Positions 1 through 6,024 are shown, counted from the stretch's first letter. The stretch is DNA of 6,024 nt from Chloroflexota bacterium (GCA_020850915.1 JADZDV010000282.1:1-6024), one strand, 5' to 3'. The notes: generated by a model not told the origin, from the letters alone. A program made the numbers and translations.

Positions 1-64
1 CCTCGCCCCGCTTCGTTCTCTGCTGTGGATGATGGAATCGGTCCGCCCCGCGGGCGGCTCGCTC
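1..64. other. 3' flank of the cell-wall hydrolase gene, possible weak hairpin
   Basis: This is the stretch just after the TAG stop of the hydrolase gene. It contains a perfect 6-bp inverted repeat (CCGCCC at 43-48, GGGCGG at 52-57, three-base loop), which would fold in the transcript 8 bases past the stop. On the minus strand no run of T follows it, so it is at best a weak or factor-assisted terminator. No gene was recognised in the remaining bases. Confidence 0.3.
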
Positions 65-1717
65 CTAATTCCAGAGGCGCGCGGCGCCGATGTAGCGGGG
101 GCCCCAGTAGCCGTCTCCGAGGCTAGAGATCGTCACGCCCGTGGACTCGTCCGAGGCGTGGATGAAGCGACCGCCCCCAACGTAGATGCCGTCGTGCGAG
201 AGGCCCGGCATGTAGGTGTTGGCGAAGAAGACCGTGTCGCCCGGCTGGAGGTTGGCCTGGGTGACCCGCGGGCCGCCGTTGAGCTGGCCCCACAGACCAC
301 GGGAGACGCCGTAGCCGCTCACCTGGTGGATGTAGTACACGAAGCCCGAGCAGTCGAAGCCGGCCGGCGACGTGCCGCCGAAGACGTAGCGGTAGCCCAG
401 GTAGGCCATGGCGTTCTTGACCACCCCAGCGCCTCCACCACCCGTGACGAGGCTCGGCGCGGGCCGGGCCGGTGCAGCGGCCGCCGCGGGCGCCGCCGAA
501 GCCGGCCTGGCGCTGGAGGCGCTACCGGCAGCCGCGGCCTGGGTAGCGGGCTTCGGCGCAACCGCCGCCACGACCGGCGCGGGCGGGTTCACGACGACCC
601 GAGCGGTCGCACCTGGGATCAGGATCTTGTCGCCGTCGCGGACGAGGTCAGGGTTGGACAGCCCGTTGAAGTCGATGATCGGTCCCATATCGACTTCGTA
701 CGCCCGGGCGATGTCGGCGAGCGTCTCGCCCTTGCCAACCTCGTGCTCCACACCGGTGACTGGCAACACCTTCAGTTTCGTCCCAACCTTGATCAGGTCC
801 GGGTCCTGGATGTCGTTCGCGAGTAAGATCGTCTTGATGCTGACGCCGAACTGCACGGCTAGCGAGCGAATGCTATCGCCGTCCTGGACCTGGTAGACGA
901 CCGGGCCACGGGGCTTCGCCGGCGCCGAGTCCGCGCTCTGAGTCTCGGCCGCTGGCGTCGCGGCATCGTCCGAGCCCATGATCAGGCTGCTCATCTGCCG
1001 CGGCCCGGACGCATCGGACGGCGTTGAGGCTGAAGCAACGGCCTGCTCGCCGCTGGACTGGCGCGGCGCCGGCGCGCGGCTGGCCGTCTGCTTCGGCAAC
1101 GGCGGATCGACACCAGGCACGATCACCTGGTTGGCCACAACCGGTGCATCCACGGCGGCGACGCCGTTGGCGCTGGCGACCGAGTCAGGAGCGACGCCGT
1201 ATCGCGAGGCCAGCTCGCGCAGCGTCTCGCCCTCCTTCGGCCTGGCCAGCACGCCCGTGGTGGGCAGGATCACGAGCTCCTGACCGGCCAACACGAGGTC
1301 CGGGTTCGAGAGCTGATTGGCGGCAACGATCGTTCCCAGGCTGACACCGTACCGATCCGCGATCGCGGACAGCGTCTCACCCACAGACACGATGTGCTTC
1401 TGCAGCTTGGGTGTGTCGAGAGCCTGCGCCGCGGGCTCGATATCGCCCGCCTGGAGCACGACCGGCTGGGATAGCTCAACTTGCACGATGGTCGGGCCGC
1501 TGGACTGCACCGCTCGGTCTGGCTCAGTCGCGACTGGTCGCTGGACGATCGAGCCGACGAAGAGGGCTCCCGCTGCGACCACGATGACGGCGCCGTGCAG
1601 GACGGCACGGCTGGGATGGCTCAGGCACTGACGAACCGAGGCGACGTTGACCCGGATCGTCGCGCTGCGCCGGTAACGCTCGAAACGTCCCGACGCCGAC
1701 ACGCGGCGGATCGGCAT
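65..1717 (-). CDS. Membrane-anchored LysM / NlpC-P60 peptidoglycan endopeptidase
   Basis: This 550-residue protein should bind and cut peptidoglycan outside the membrane. A basic N-terminus is followed by one hydrophobic segment (about residues 38-58) without a clear cleavage site, suggesting a signal anchor. LysM domains follow at about 108-151, 157-201, 275-318 and 324-368, as two pairs split by a Ser/Pro/Ala linker (202-272). A second Ala/Pro linker (370-430) leads to an NlpC/P60 domain (431-550). The expected catalytic Cys456 (FDCSGF), His508 (LSHDGIYVG) and a third polar residue, His520 (FIHASD), are all present, so it looks active. The family usually cuts D-gamma-glutamyl-diaminopimelate type bonds; the exact substrate is inferred. 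The ATG at 1717 is supported by AGGAGAG nine bases upstream. It follows panC by 286 bases but has its own promoter at 1881-1909, so it is probably a separate unit. LysM 2 is the most divergent repeat. Confidence 0.93.
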   Translation of the reverse strand: MPIRRVSASGRFERYRRSATIRVNVASVRQCLSHPSRAVLHGAVIVVAAGALFVGSIVQRPVATEPDRAVQSSGPTIVQVELSQPVVLQAGDIEPAAQALDTPKLQKHIVSVGETLSAIADRYGVSLGTIVAANQLSNPDLVLAGQELVILPTTGVLARPKEGETLRELASRYGVAPDSVASANGVAAVDAPVVANQVIVPGVDPPLPKQTASRAPAPRQSSGEQAVASASTPSDASGPRQMSSLIMGSDDAATPAAETQSADSAPAKPRGPVVYQVQDGDSIRSLAVQFGVSIKTILLANDIQDPDLIKVGTKLKVLPVTGVEHEVGKGETLADIARAYEVDMGPIIDFNGLSNPDLVRDGDKILIPGATARVVVNPPAPVVAAVAPKPATQAAAAGSASSARPASAAPAAAAAPARPAPSLVTGGGGAGVVKNAMAYLGYRYVFGGTSPAGFDCSGFVYYIHQVSGYGVSRGLWGQLNGGPRVTQANLQPGDTVFFANTYMPGLSHDGIYVGGGRFIHASDESTGVTISSLGDGYWGPRYIGAARLWN

Positions 1718-1726
1718 TAGACGACT

Positions 1727-1733
1727 CTCTCCT
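1727..1733 (-). promoter_or_regulatory. Ribosome binding site of the hydrolase gene
   Basis: On the minus strand AGGAGAG ends nine bases before the ATG at 1717. It is the strongest start signal in the region and fixes the start of the 550-residue hydrolase, whose N-terminal basic stretch might otherwise be doubted. Confidence 0.75.
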
Positions 1734-1748
1734 GACGCGGGCTACCAG

Positions 1749-1764
1749 GCCCTCGCGAGAGGGC
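1749..1764 (-). repeat. Perfect 6-bp hairpin in the hydrolase leader
   Basis: The arms GCCCTC (1749-1754) and GAGGGC (1759-1764) on the plus strand flank a four-base loop; in the transcript the loop reads UCGC. The hairpin lies just upstream of the ribosome binding site. Its 5' arm contains CUCUC, which could alternatively pair with GAGAG of that site, although five base pairs is weak evidence for a switch. Confidence 0.5.
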
Positions 1765-1767
1765 TGC

Positions 1768-1807
1768 AAGCGGACACAGCGCCAGGTGCGCCCAGTGATG
1801 TCCGCTT
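1768..1807 (-). repeat. Perfect 9-bp inverted repeat in the hydrolase leader
   Basis: On the plus strand AAGCGGACA (1768-1776) and TGTCCGCTT (1799-1807) are exact reverse complements around a 22-base loop. In the transcript this would be the longest stem of the leader. Because it is a perfect dyad downstream of the predicted transcription start, it could also be a DNA operator site. The sequence alone does not decide between the two. Confidence 0.5.
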
Positions 1808-1880
1808 CGCTTCGCGGGTCGGTCTGCGTTCACAGGCACTCGGGGAAACCTCCGTGTCTGGCTAGGCCGAAACCTGCGCC

Positions 1881-1909
1881 AGTATACAAGCCTCTCCCCG
1901 ATCGGTCAA
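1881..1909 (-). promoter_or_regulatory. Sigma70-type promoter for the hydrolase gene
   Basis: On the minus strand TTGACC (1904-1909) and TATACT (1881-1886) are separated by exactly 17 bases. Each hexamer matches the housekeeping consensus at five of six positions. It points at the hydrolase gene, lies about 95 bases past the panC stop, and predicts transcription from about 1874. It is the only convincing promoter seen in the window. Confidence 0.75.
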
Positions 1910-2003
1910 CCCCTGCCGGAATGAGAGAACAATGTGATGCGCGACGCCGCCGCCAGGACATGGGAGCGCGACGGGACGTTGGCAGAGCATTGGTGGCCGA
2001 TGG
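1910..2003. other. Spacer between panC and the hydrolase promoter
   Basis: No gene is supported here. I looked for an intrinsic terminator after panC on the minus strand and saw no GC-rich stem followed by a T-run, so transcription from the pan cluster could continue into the hydrolase gene. The motif GCGCGACG occurs twice (about 1939-1946 and 1966-1973) as a short direct repeat, which is not notable at this base composition. Confidence 0.5.
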
Positions 2004-2852
2004 CTAGCCGACCTGGCGCGTGCCGAGGGTGATGTTGTCGATCAGACGCGTGCGCCCGATACGAACGGCCAGCGAGACCAGCGCCGGACCGTCCAGTCTG
2101 GTCAGCTCATCCAGGGTGGCGGGATCAGCCACGCTCACATAGTCCGTCTGCGCGAGCGGCTCCGCGTCCAGCAGGCGGCGCATAGCGTCTCGAAGACGGT
2201 TGCCGCTGCGCTCGCCGTCGCGATAGAGCGCTTCGACAGCCTGGAGCGAGCGCCAGAGCACCACAGCCGCCTGCCGCTCGTCCGGCGCGAGGTAGACGTT
2301 GCGGCTGCTCATCGCCAGACCGTCCGGCTCCCGGACGGTGGGAAGCGCCTCGATCGCCACGGGAAAGTCGAGATCGCGGGCCATCCGGCGGATCACCGCC
2401 ACCTGCTGTGCATCCTTCTGCCCGAAGTAAGCGCGGTCCGGCTGGAAGATGTTGAACAGCTTGGCGACCACCGTGGTGACGCCCCGAAAGTGGCCCGGCC
2501 GCGCCGCGCCTTCGAGCCGCTCGGCCACCGCGCCGACGACGACCGTCGTGTCGTGCCCCGGCGGGTAGATCTCCGCCAGCGCCGGTGTGAAGACGAGGTC
2601 CACTCCCGCGTCGCGCAGCAGCCTCAGGTCGCGCTCGAGATCGCGCGGATAGCTCCCAAAATCCTCCGCGGGGCCGAACTGGGTTGGATTGACGAAGATG
2701 CTGGCCACGACCGTCGCGTTGTCCTCGCGCGCTCGACGCGCCAGGCTGAGGTGGCCGTCGTGCAGATAGCCCATGGTGGGCACGAGGCCCAGCGGCCGCG
2801 CCGCCTCCCGCGGCGCCGCGCGCGCCTCGGCGATGGACTCGACGACGCGCAC
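2004..2852 (-). CDS. panC: Pantothenate synthetase (pantoate--beta-alanine ligase)
   Basis: PanC joins pantoate to beta-alanine using ATP, through a pantoyl-adenylate, to make pantothenate in the cytoplasm. The 282-residue length is typical. Family motifs appear in order: PTMGYLHDGH at 25-34, containing the HIGH-like HDGH nucleotide-binding motif; FVNPTQF at 53-59; FGQKDAQQ at 143-150; the KMSKS-like loop DGLAMSSRN at 177-185, within a conserved segment beginning PTVREP at 171; and RTRLIDN near the C-terminus. The start is GTG at 2850-2852. It cannot lie farther upstream than the panB stop, which is in the same frame two codons earlier. There is no strong ribosome binding site, so translation probably depends on ribosomes finishing panB. 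It is the last gene of the coaX-panB-panC cluster. Confidence 0.97.
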   Translation of the reverse strand: MRVVESIAEARAAPREAARPLGLVPTMGYLHDGHLSLARRAREDNATVVASIFVNPTQFGPAEDFGSYPRDLERDLRLLRDAGVDLVFTPALAEIYPPGHDTTVVVGAVAERLEGAARPGHFRGVTTVVAKLFNIFQPDRAYFGQKDAQQVAVIRRMARDLDFPVAIEALPTVREPDGLAMSSRNVYLAPDERQAAVVLWRSLQAVEALYRDGERSGNRLRDAMRRLLDAEPLAQTDYVSVADPATLDELTRLDGPALVSLAVRIGRTRLIDNITLGTRQVG

Positions 2853-2858
2853 CGCCGC

Positions 2859-3713
2859 TCAGCCCGGGCGTGAGACCAGCGCGACAGCGTCGATCTCGCG
2901 CAGGATGCTCTCGTCCATCGAGAAGCTCTCCTTCGGCGAGGGGAACGTGCCGCTCGCCACGTCCGCGGCGTACTGCCGAGCCGCCTCAAGGACGATCGGA
3001 CCAAGCTGCGCGTAGCGGCGCGCGTGCCGGGGGATGAAATCTGTGAAGAGCCCCAGCATGTCCTGGAGCACCTGGACCTGGCCATCGCAGTGAGGCCCGG
3101 CTCCGATGCCGATCGTTGGAATGCCGAGCCGCCGGGTGATCCGCTCGGCCAGAGGCGCCGGGACACCCTCCAGGACGATGCTGAACGCGCCAGCCTCCTC
3201 CATCGCCACAGCATCCGCCAGAATGCGCGCGGCCGCGTTGAGCGTCTTCCCCTGGACTTTGTAGCCGCCAAACTGGTTCACCGACTGCGGTGTCAGACCA
3301 ACGTGCCCCATGAGCGGGATGCCGCACTCGACGATCCGGCGCGCTGTGGCGGTCATATTCACCCCGCCCTCCAGCTTCACGGCCTGGGCCCCGCCCTCGG
3401 TCAGCAGCCGGCCGGCGTTGCGGACCGCCTCATCTGCCGAGACCTGGTAGCTCATGAACGGCAGATCGGCCACCACCAGCGCCCGCTGGCTGCCCCGGAC
3501 CACCGCCTGGGTGCTCCGTATGATGTCTTCCATGCTGACGTTCAGCGTCGTCGGATAGCCCAGGACGACCACGCCCATGCTGTCGCCGACCAGCAGGAGC
3601 GGCACGCCGGCCTCGTCCAGCAGCTTGGCCATCGGGTAGTCGTAGGCGGTGAGCATGGCGAAGCGCTCGCCACGCTCTTTCATCTCCTGGACCTGTTTGA
3701 TCGTTACGCGCAT
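2859..3713 (-). CDS. panB: 3-methyl-2-oxobutanoate hydroxymethyltransferase (ketopantoate hydroxymethyltransferase)
   Basis: PanB transfers a one-carbon unit from 5,10-methylenetetrahydrofolate to 2-oxoisovalerate, giving ketopantoate, the first committed step to pantothenate. The 284-residue TIM-barrel protein carries the family landmarks: VGDSMG at 42-47, with Asp44 as expected metal ligand; DLPFMSY at 83-89, with Asp83 as second metal ligand; KLEGG at 113-117; GHVGLTPQS at 136-144; LEGVP at 181-185, with the likely catalytic Glu182; and [11 protein letters not shown] at 202-212. It is somewhat longer than the E. coli enzyme (264 residues), mainly through about 20 extra C-terminal residues after SPKESF. 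The ATG at 3713 has a strong AGGAGG site four bases upstream. It begins 40 bases after coaX ends and stops six bases before panC begins, so the three are very likely co-transcribed. Confidence 0.97.
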   Translation of the reverse strand: MRVTIKQVQEMKERGERFAMLTAYDYPMAKLLDEAGVPLLLVGDSMGVVVLGYPTTLNVSMEDIIRSTQAVVRGSQRALVVADLPFMSYQVSADEAVRNAGRLLTEGGAQAVKLEGGVNMTATARRIVECGIPLMGHVGLTPQSVNQFGGYKVQGKTLNAAARILADAVAMEEAGAFSIVLEGVPAPLAERITRRLGIPTIGIGAGPHCDGQVQVLQDMLGLFTDFIPRHARRYAQLGPIVLEAARQYAADVASGTFPSPKESFSMDESILREIDAVALVSRPG

Positions 3714-3717
3714 GGCT

Positions 3718-3723
3718 CCTCCT
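3718..3723 (-). promoter_or_regulatory. Ribosome binding site of panB
   Basis: On the minus strand AGGAGG lies within a GAGGAGGAG stretch, four bases before the panB ATG. It is a near-perfect Shine-Dalgarno sequence, in contrast to the weak sites in front of coaX and panC, and suggests PanB is the most strongly initiated protein of the cluster. Confidence 0.7.
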
Positions 3724-3753
3724 CGATGCCACGGGGGTCGCGGGTGTCTGGGC

Positions 3754-4530
3754 TCACCGCCCAGTCTGGTGATTGAGCTCGTGCAACAGACGAAGGCCGA
3801 TGAGGGTCAGGTGCGGCTCGACATGGCTGATGCCCGGGACCTCCGCCGCGACCAGCGCCGCCATCTCGCCGGTGGCGATGACGGTCCCTCGCTGACCGAT
3901 CTCAGCCTGGATGCGGACGAGCATGCCTTCCACCATCGCGGCGTGCCCGAAGATCAGCCCCGATTGGAGCGCGCTCGCGGTGTCGCGACCGACCGCCGCC
4001 GCCGGTCGGCTGAGATCCACCCTCGGCAGCCGCGACGTGTGCTCGAAGAGCGCTTCCGCCGACAATGCCAGTCCCGGCGCAATGACCGAGCCCACGTATG
4101 CGCCGTCGTGGCCGACGATGTCGAACGTGGTGGCAGTGGTGAAGTCCACCACGATGGCCGGCCCACCATACAGCCTGTGCGCCGCCACGGCGTTGATGAC
4201 CCGGTCCGCGCCCACTTCCAGCGGATTGCGTGTGGCGATGCGGATCCCCGTGCGCGTGCCGGCGCCAACGGTCAGCGGACGAGCGCGGAACAGACGGACA
4301 CACAACTGCTCGAATGCGTGCGTGAGGGGTGGCACGACCGATGAGAGGGCGGCGCCATCCACTCGGTCCAGCGGCATGCCCTCCTGGTCGAAAAGCCCGG
4401 CCAGGAGCACGGCGTACTCCTCAGCGGTACGGCGCACGTCGCTCGCAAGCGCAAACGCGGAGCGCAGCCTCTCCCCTTCGAAGACGCCGACGCTCACCCA
4501 GGTGTTGCCCACGTCGACGGCGACTAGCAC
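3754..4530 (-). CDS. coaX: Type III pantothenate kinase
   Basis: CoaX phosphorylates pantothenate to 4'-phosphopantothenate with ATP, the first step from vitamin B5 to coenzyme A. The 258-residue length is normal for this ASKHA-fold family, which typically needs a monovalent cation and resists CoA feedback. Visible motifs are DVGNTWV at 6-12 (N-terminal phosphate loop), SSVVPPL at 63-69, NPLEVGADR at 102-110 with the presumed catalytic base Asp109, [10 protein letters not shown] at 128-137, and [16 protein letters not shown] at 147-162. Two usually conserved glycines differ: the family DFGTA reads DFTTA (Thr131), and the family TGG reads TGE (Glu222). The start is GTG at 4528-4530, chosen because the protein then begins directly before the phosphate loop, as is usual; the ribosome binding site is weak. 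It leads the coaX-panB-panC cluster. Confidence 0.94.
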   Translation of the reverse strand: MLVAVDVGNTWVSVGVFEGERLRSAFALASDVRRTAEEYAVLLAGLFDQEGMPLDRVDGAALSSVVPPLTHAFEQLCVRLFRARPLTVGAGTRTGIRIATRNPLEVGADRVINAVAAHRLYGGPAIVVDFTTATTFDIVGHDGAYVGSVIAPGLALSAEALFEHTSRLPRVDLSRPAAAVGRDTASALQSGLIFGHAAMVEGMLVRIQAEIGQRGTVIATGEMAALVAAEVPGISHVEPHLTLIGLRLLHELNHQTGR

Positions 4531-4741
4531 GGGGCGGTCTCTGCCGGTCGCTGGCGAAGAAAACGCCTCTCAGACATCGCCTGGAGGCAGCAAGCACGAT
4601 CTATCACGGCGGCCGTCTCGGTCAATCCTGATCCAAGCGGAACGGGTCTGGTTCTCGTCTCAGCTATCGCCCGACGGCCAGGGCTCGCGTCCGACACGCG
4701 GTACGCGGCCAGCACCGGTCGTCAGACGAAGCGTAGCACAG
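4531..4741. other. Spacer upstream of coaX, no clear signal
   Basis: These 211 bases separate the small unrecognised gene from coaX and would be expected to hold the promoter of the pan cluster. A TTGACC is present on the minus strand, but no acceptable -10 hexamer lies 16-18 bases after it. A four-base stem around a seven-base loop at 4553-4567 sits close to the coaX start and is too short to interpret. I see no terminator with a T-run and no supportable reading frame. Confidence 0.4.
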
Positions 4742-4987
4742 TCAGGGCGTGGGCGGCCCTGGCAGGGCGGTCCCAAGCGCTATGGCGTCCAGCGTCGCCG
4801 CGGCTTCCTGGAGAAAGTCCCGTGGGCTCACACCGGCCAGGCCGAGAATGATCCCCTCCCGCGCCATTGCGTGATGGAACATCGCCTCGGCGAGGTGCTC
4901 CGTGAGCTCCTCGTAGCCGCGATTGGAGACTGCCCGCTGTTTGACGTCACCGCGCCGTGCAAATGGTCTGAGCATCGCTTTCAACAT
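4742..4987 (-). CDS. Small hypothetical protein, 81 residues
   Basis: I do not recognise this protein. From the ATG at 4987 it begins MLKAMLRPF, has a basic stretch (ARRGDVKQR), and then a segment likely to be helical and rich in Glu, Leu, Ala and His (about residues 24-50), ending in a Pro-rich tail. It has no membrane segment, Cys pair or enzyme motif that I can see. Its central codons mostly end in G or C, like the neighbouring genes, which favours real coding. The frame stays open to a GTG at 5131, giving 129 residues, but the added part is Gly/Pro/Val-rich and looks non-coding. A GGGGG run eight bases upstream of the ATG is the only possible ribosome site. It lies between the sulfite reductase gene and coaX, on the same strand. 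Confidence 0.5.
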   Translation of the reverse strand: MLKAMLRPFARRGDVKQRAVSNRGYEELTEHLAEAMFHHAMAREGIILGLAGVSPRDFLQEAAATLDAIALGTALPGPPTP

Positions 4988-5280
4988 AGCATATGCCCCC
5001 GCGCTGCCCCTACCGCCCGAACTGCCGAGGGTGCCCGTCAGTGTGTTGCAGGCGTTCTCGCAAACCCCAACCGGCTTCAGGCGTCGCACCCCTCTGACCG
5101 GGAGCTCCTGGGCTGGCTGAGGCAACGACACCCACAGTGACGAGCACCCCCGCCAACAGTCCGACCCCCAGAGTGTGATTCGCGTGATGACCTGATCTCG
5201 TCGCGATTCCGTGGTCCGCGTGTCGAGACACCGCGGCGTCCGCTGGCCTTCGGCCGACTGTCTTCTGGCGAGAGCGCCCT
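4988..5280. other. Spacer after the sulfite reductase gene, with a doubtful membrane-segment frame
   Basis: These 293 bases follow the sulfite reductase stop. One minus-strand frame (GTG at 5231 to TAG at 5010, 73 residues) encodes a strongly hydrophobic segment (about 5174-5120, beginning LGVGLLAGVLVTVGVV) followed by an Ala/Ser/Pro-rich stretch, resembling a signal peptide or membrane anchor. It lacks a convincing ribosome site and its codons end less often in G or C than those of the neighbours. It may be chance, a small membrane protein, or the displaced N-terminus of the small gene at 4742-4987. A GGCC-GAA-GGCC mini-hairpin lies soon after the stop; no T-run follows. Confidence 0.3.
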
Positions 5281-6024
5281 CTAGACGCCGACCAACTCCC
5301 GCTCCGTGCGCTCGCGCAGGGCGTCCGGGCCGAGACGATGGCAGAAGTCGCCGAACGCCTCACCCGCCTGACGCTCGCGGCGCCAGAGGTCGATCAGCGA
5401 TGCCAGCTCGTCGGCCAGGACGTCCGTCCGGACGTTGTCCTTGTAGAGCTGGGTCAGCCGGACGCCCTCAAAGCTGCCGCCCACGTAGATCGTGTACAGT
5501 CGGAGGCTCCGGCCGACGAGGCCCAGCTCCGCCGTCGGAGGGCGCGAGCAGGCGTTGGGACAGCCGCTCATCCGGACCCAGATCCGTTCGCCGCCGTAGC
5601 CCCGCGCCTCCAGCTCGCTAATGAGATCCGGCAGGTAGCGCTCGCTCTCGGCAACGGCGAGCCCGCAGGTCGGCAGGGCCGGGCAGGCCATCGCGAAGCG
5701 ACGGACCGCGGAGAGCGAGCCGTCGCCGCTGTCCAGGCCGTAGCGCGCCAGCAGCGCCGCGATCGCCGGTCGCTGAGCGTCGTCGATGTTGGCCAGGACG
5801 ATGTTCTGCTGGGCGGTGAGCCGTGCCTCCGGCTTGAACTTCGAGATGATCTCCTGGAGACCGGTCTTCCAGCGCCGCGTCGCGGTATCCTTGATCCTGC
5901 CGTTCTCGACCCAGACGCCCACCAGCCAGCGGCCATCAGCCTGACGCGTCCAGCCGACGTGGTCGTCCACGCGGTACTCCTCGACTGTCGCCGGATCCTG
6001 GATCGGGCGACCGAGGTAGGCCTC
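5281..6024 (-). CDS. sir: Assimilatory sulfite reductase (siroheme / 4Fe-4S), C-terminal part
   Basis: The enzyme reduces sulfite to sulfide by six electrons, supplying sulfur for cysteine. The frame is open to the window edge, so these 247 residues lack the N-terminus; the GTG at 5970 is internal, because homology continues upstream (YLGRPI). The visible part matches the second half-repeat of the sulfite/nitrite reductase family: HVGW and LTAQQNI blocks, then MACPALPTCGLA and SGCPNACSRP, giving Cys114-x5-Cys120 and Cys155-x3-Cys159, the full 4Fe-4S ligand set, the last Cys also bridging to siroheme. CPALP resembles sulfite reductases more than nitrite reductases, as does the end (WRRERQAGEAFGDF), so sulfite is preferred as substrate. 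Whether ferredoxin or a CysJ-like flavoprotein donates electrons cannot be seen. It ends with TAG and no clear terminator. Nitrite reductase remains the main alternative. Confidence 0.9.
   Translation of the reverse strand, partial: EAYLGRPIQDPATVEEYRVDDHVGWTRQADGRWLVGVWVENGRIKDTATRRWKTGLQEIISKFKPEARLTAQQNIVLANIDDAQRPAIAALLARYGLDSGDGSLSAVRRFAMACPALPTCGLAVAESERYLPDLISELEARGYGGERIWVRMSGCPNACSRPPTAELGLVGRSLRLYTIYVGGSFEGVRLTQLYKDNVRTDVLADELASLIDLWRRERQAGEAFGDFCHRLGPDALRERTERELVGV

Larger units (their letters stand above)
1718..1874 (-). promoter_or_regulatory. Long structured 5' leader of the hydrolase gene (candidate cis-regulatory RNA)
   Basis: The promoter at 1881-1909 predicts a transcript start near 1874 and therefore an untranslated leader of about 155 bases, unusually long for this compact region. 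The leader holds a perfect 9-bp inverted repeat (arms 1799-1807 and 1768-1776, 22-base loop) and a perfect 6-bp hairpin with a four-base loop (1749-1764) that ends 15 bases before the ribosome binding site. No T-run follows either stem, so neither looks like a transcription terminator. I compared it by eye with the cyclic-di-AMP (ydaO) riboswitch, which often precedes cell-wall hydrolase genes, and did not find its conserved core. Regulation is inferred from length and pairing only. Confidence 0.4.

Noticed and set aside
29..826. A 265-residue open frame on the plus strand opposite the NlpC/P60 region
   Set aside because: It is Arg/Gly/Asp/Val-rich without motifs and lies antisense to a hydrolase whose catalytic residues are all intact, so it is a shadow.
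749..1267. LPTTG and LPVTG in the hydrolase as sortase LPXTG anchors
   Set aside because: Both are internal, at the ends of LysM domains, with no C-terminal hydrophobic segment or basic tail after them. They are part of the LysM repeat pattern.
1718..1874. Cyclic-di-AMP (ydaO/yuaA) riboswitch before the hydrolase
   Set aside because: The gene type is right and a CGGAGG stretch is present, but I could not find the conserved GGGGUGAA-like and CCCGACAGCUAACC-like core segments. A covariance-model search would settle it.
1779..1879. Long-range pairing of GCGCAGGT (1872-1879) with ACCTGGCGC (1779-1787) in the leader
   Set aside because: The upstream arm lies mostly between the -10 box and the predicted transcription start near 1874, so most of it should not be in the RNA.
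1786..2007. A 73-residue plus-strand frame in the panC-hydrolase spacer
   Set aside because: It overlaps the well-formed promoter and leader of the hydrolase on the other strand, is Arg/Pro-rich, and shows no motif.
4590..4626. Promoter for coaX based on TTGACC on the minus strand
   Set aside because: The best -10-like sequence (TAGATC) follows after only 13 bases, and nothing acceptable occurs at 16-18 bases.
3911..5140. A 409-residue open frame on the plus strand, antisense to coaX and the small gene
   Set aside because: Its translation is a Ser/Arg/Thr/Pro-rich sequence with no recognisable domain, as expected of a shadow frame in GC-rich DNA, and it is opposite a clearly conserved coaX.
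5281..5970. The GTG at 5970 as the true start of the sulfite reductase
   Set aside because: The frame stays open to the window edge and the 18 residues upstream (with YLGRPI) continue the family alignment. Starting here would remove the first half of the enzyme.

Overview
The window is high in G+C (about two thirds, by eye) and densely coding, and every supportable gene lies on the minus strand, so it reads right to left. GTG starts (coaX, panC), Shine-Dalgarno sites upstream of panB and the cell-wall hydrolase, and a good sigma70-type promoter show that it is bacterial chromosome. The gene set and protein style (a paired-LysM NlpC/P60 hydrolase, CoaX as the pantothenate kinase, a siroheme sulfite reductase with plant-type Cys motifs) would fit Chloroflexota, perhaps Thermomicrobia-like. 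That placement is an inference; no rRNA or marker gene here confirms it.

In transcription order: (1) 6024-5281, the C-terminal part of an assimilatory siroheme/4Fe-4S sulfite reductase whose start lies beyond the window; (2) 5280-4988, a spacer with one doubtful membrane-segment reading frame; (3) 4987-4742, a small unrecognised protein; (4) 4741-4531, a spacer with no convincing signal; (5) 4530-2004, a tight coaX-panB-panC cluster; (6) 2003-1718, a spacer with a clear promoter and a roughly 155-nt leader able to form hairpins; (7) 1717-65, a membrane-anchored cell-wall hydrolase with four LysM domains and an NlpC/P60 catalytic domain; (8) 64-1, a short 3' flank with a small GC hairpin.

The central cluster encodes consecutive parts of vitamin B5 and coenzyme A synthesis. 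PanB makes ketopantoate, PanC joins pantoate to beta-alanine, and CoaX phosphorylates the resulting pantothenate. The ketopantoate reductase and aspartate decarboxylase steps are not in the window. Sulfite reductase supplies sulfide for cysteine, which a later CoA step consumes, so a metabolic link with the cluster is possible but not shown. The hydrolase has its own promoter and looks like a separate transcription unit.

I found no mobile element, CRISPR array, tRNA, rRNA or clear new system. Most of the window is ordinary core metabolism. The points most worth a second look are the structured leader of the hydrolase, the same-frame panB/panC junction, the altered glycine motifs in CoaX, and the unassigned small reading frames between the sulfite reductase gene and coaX.
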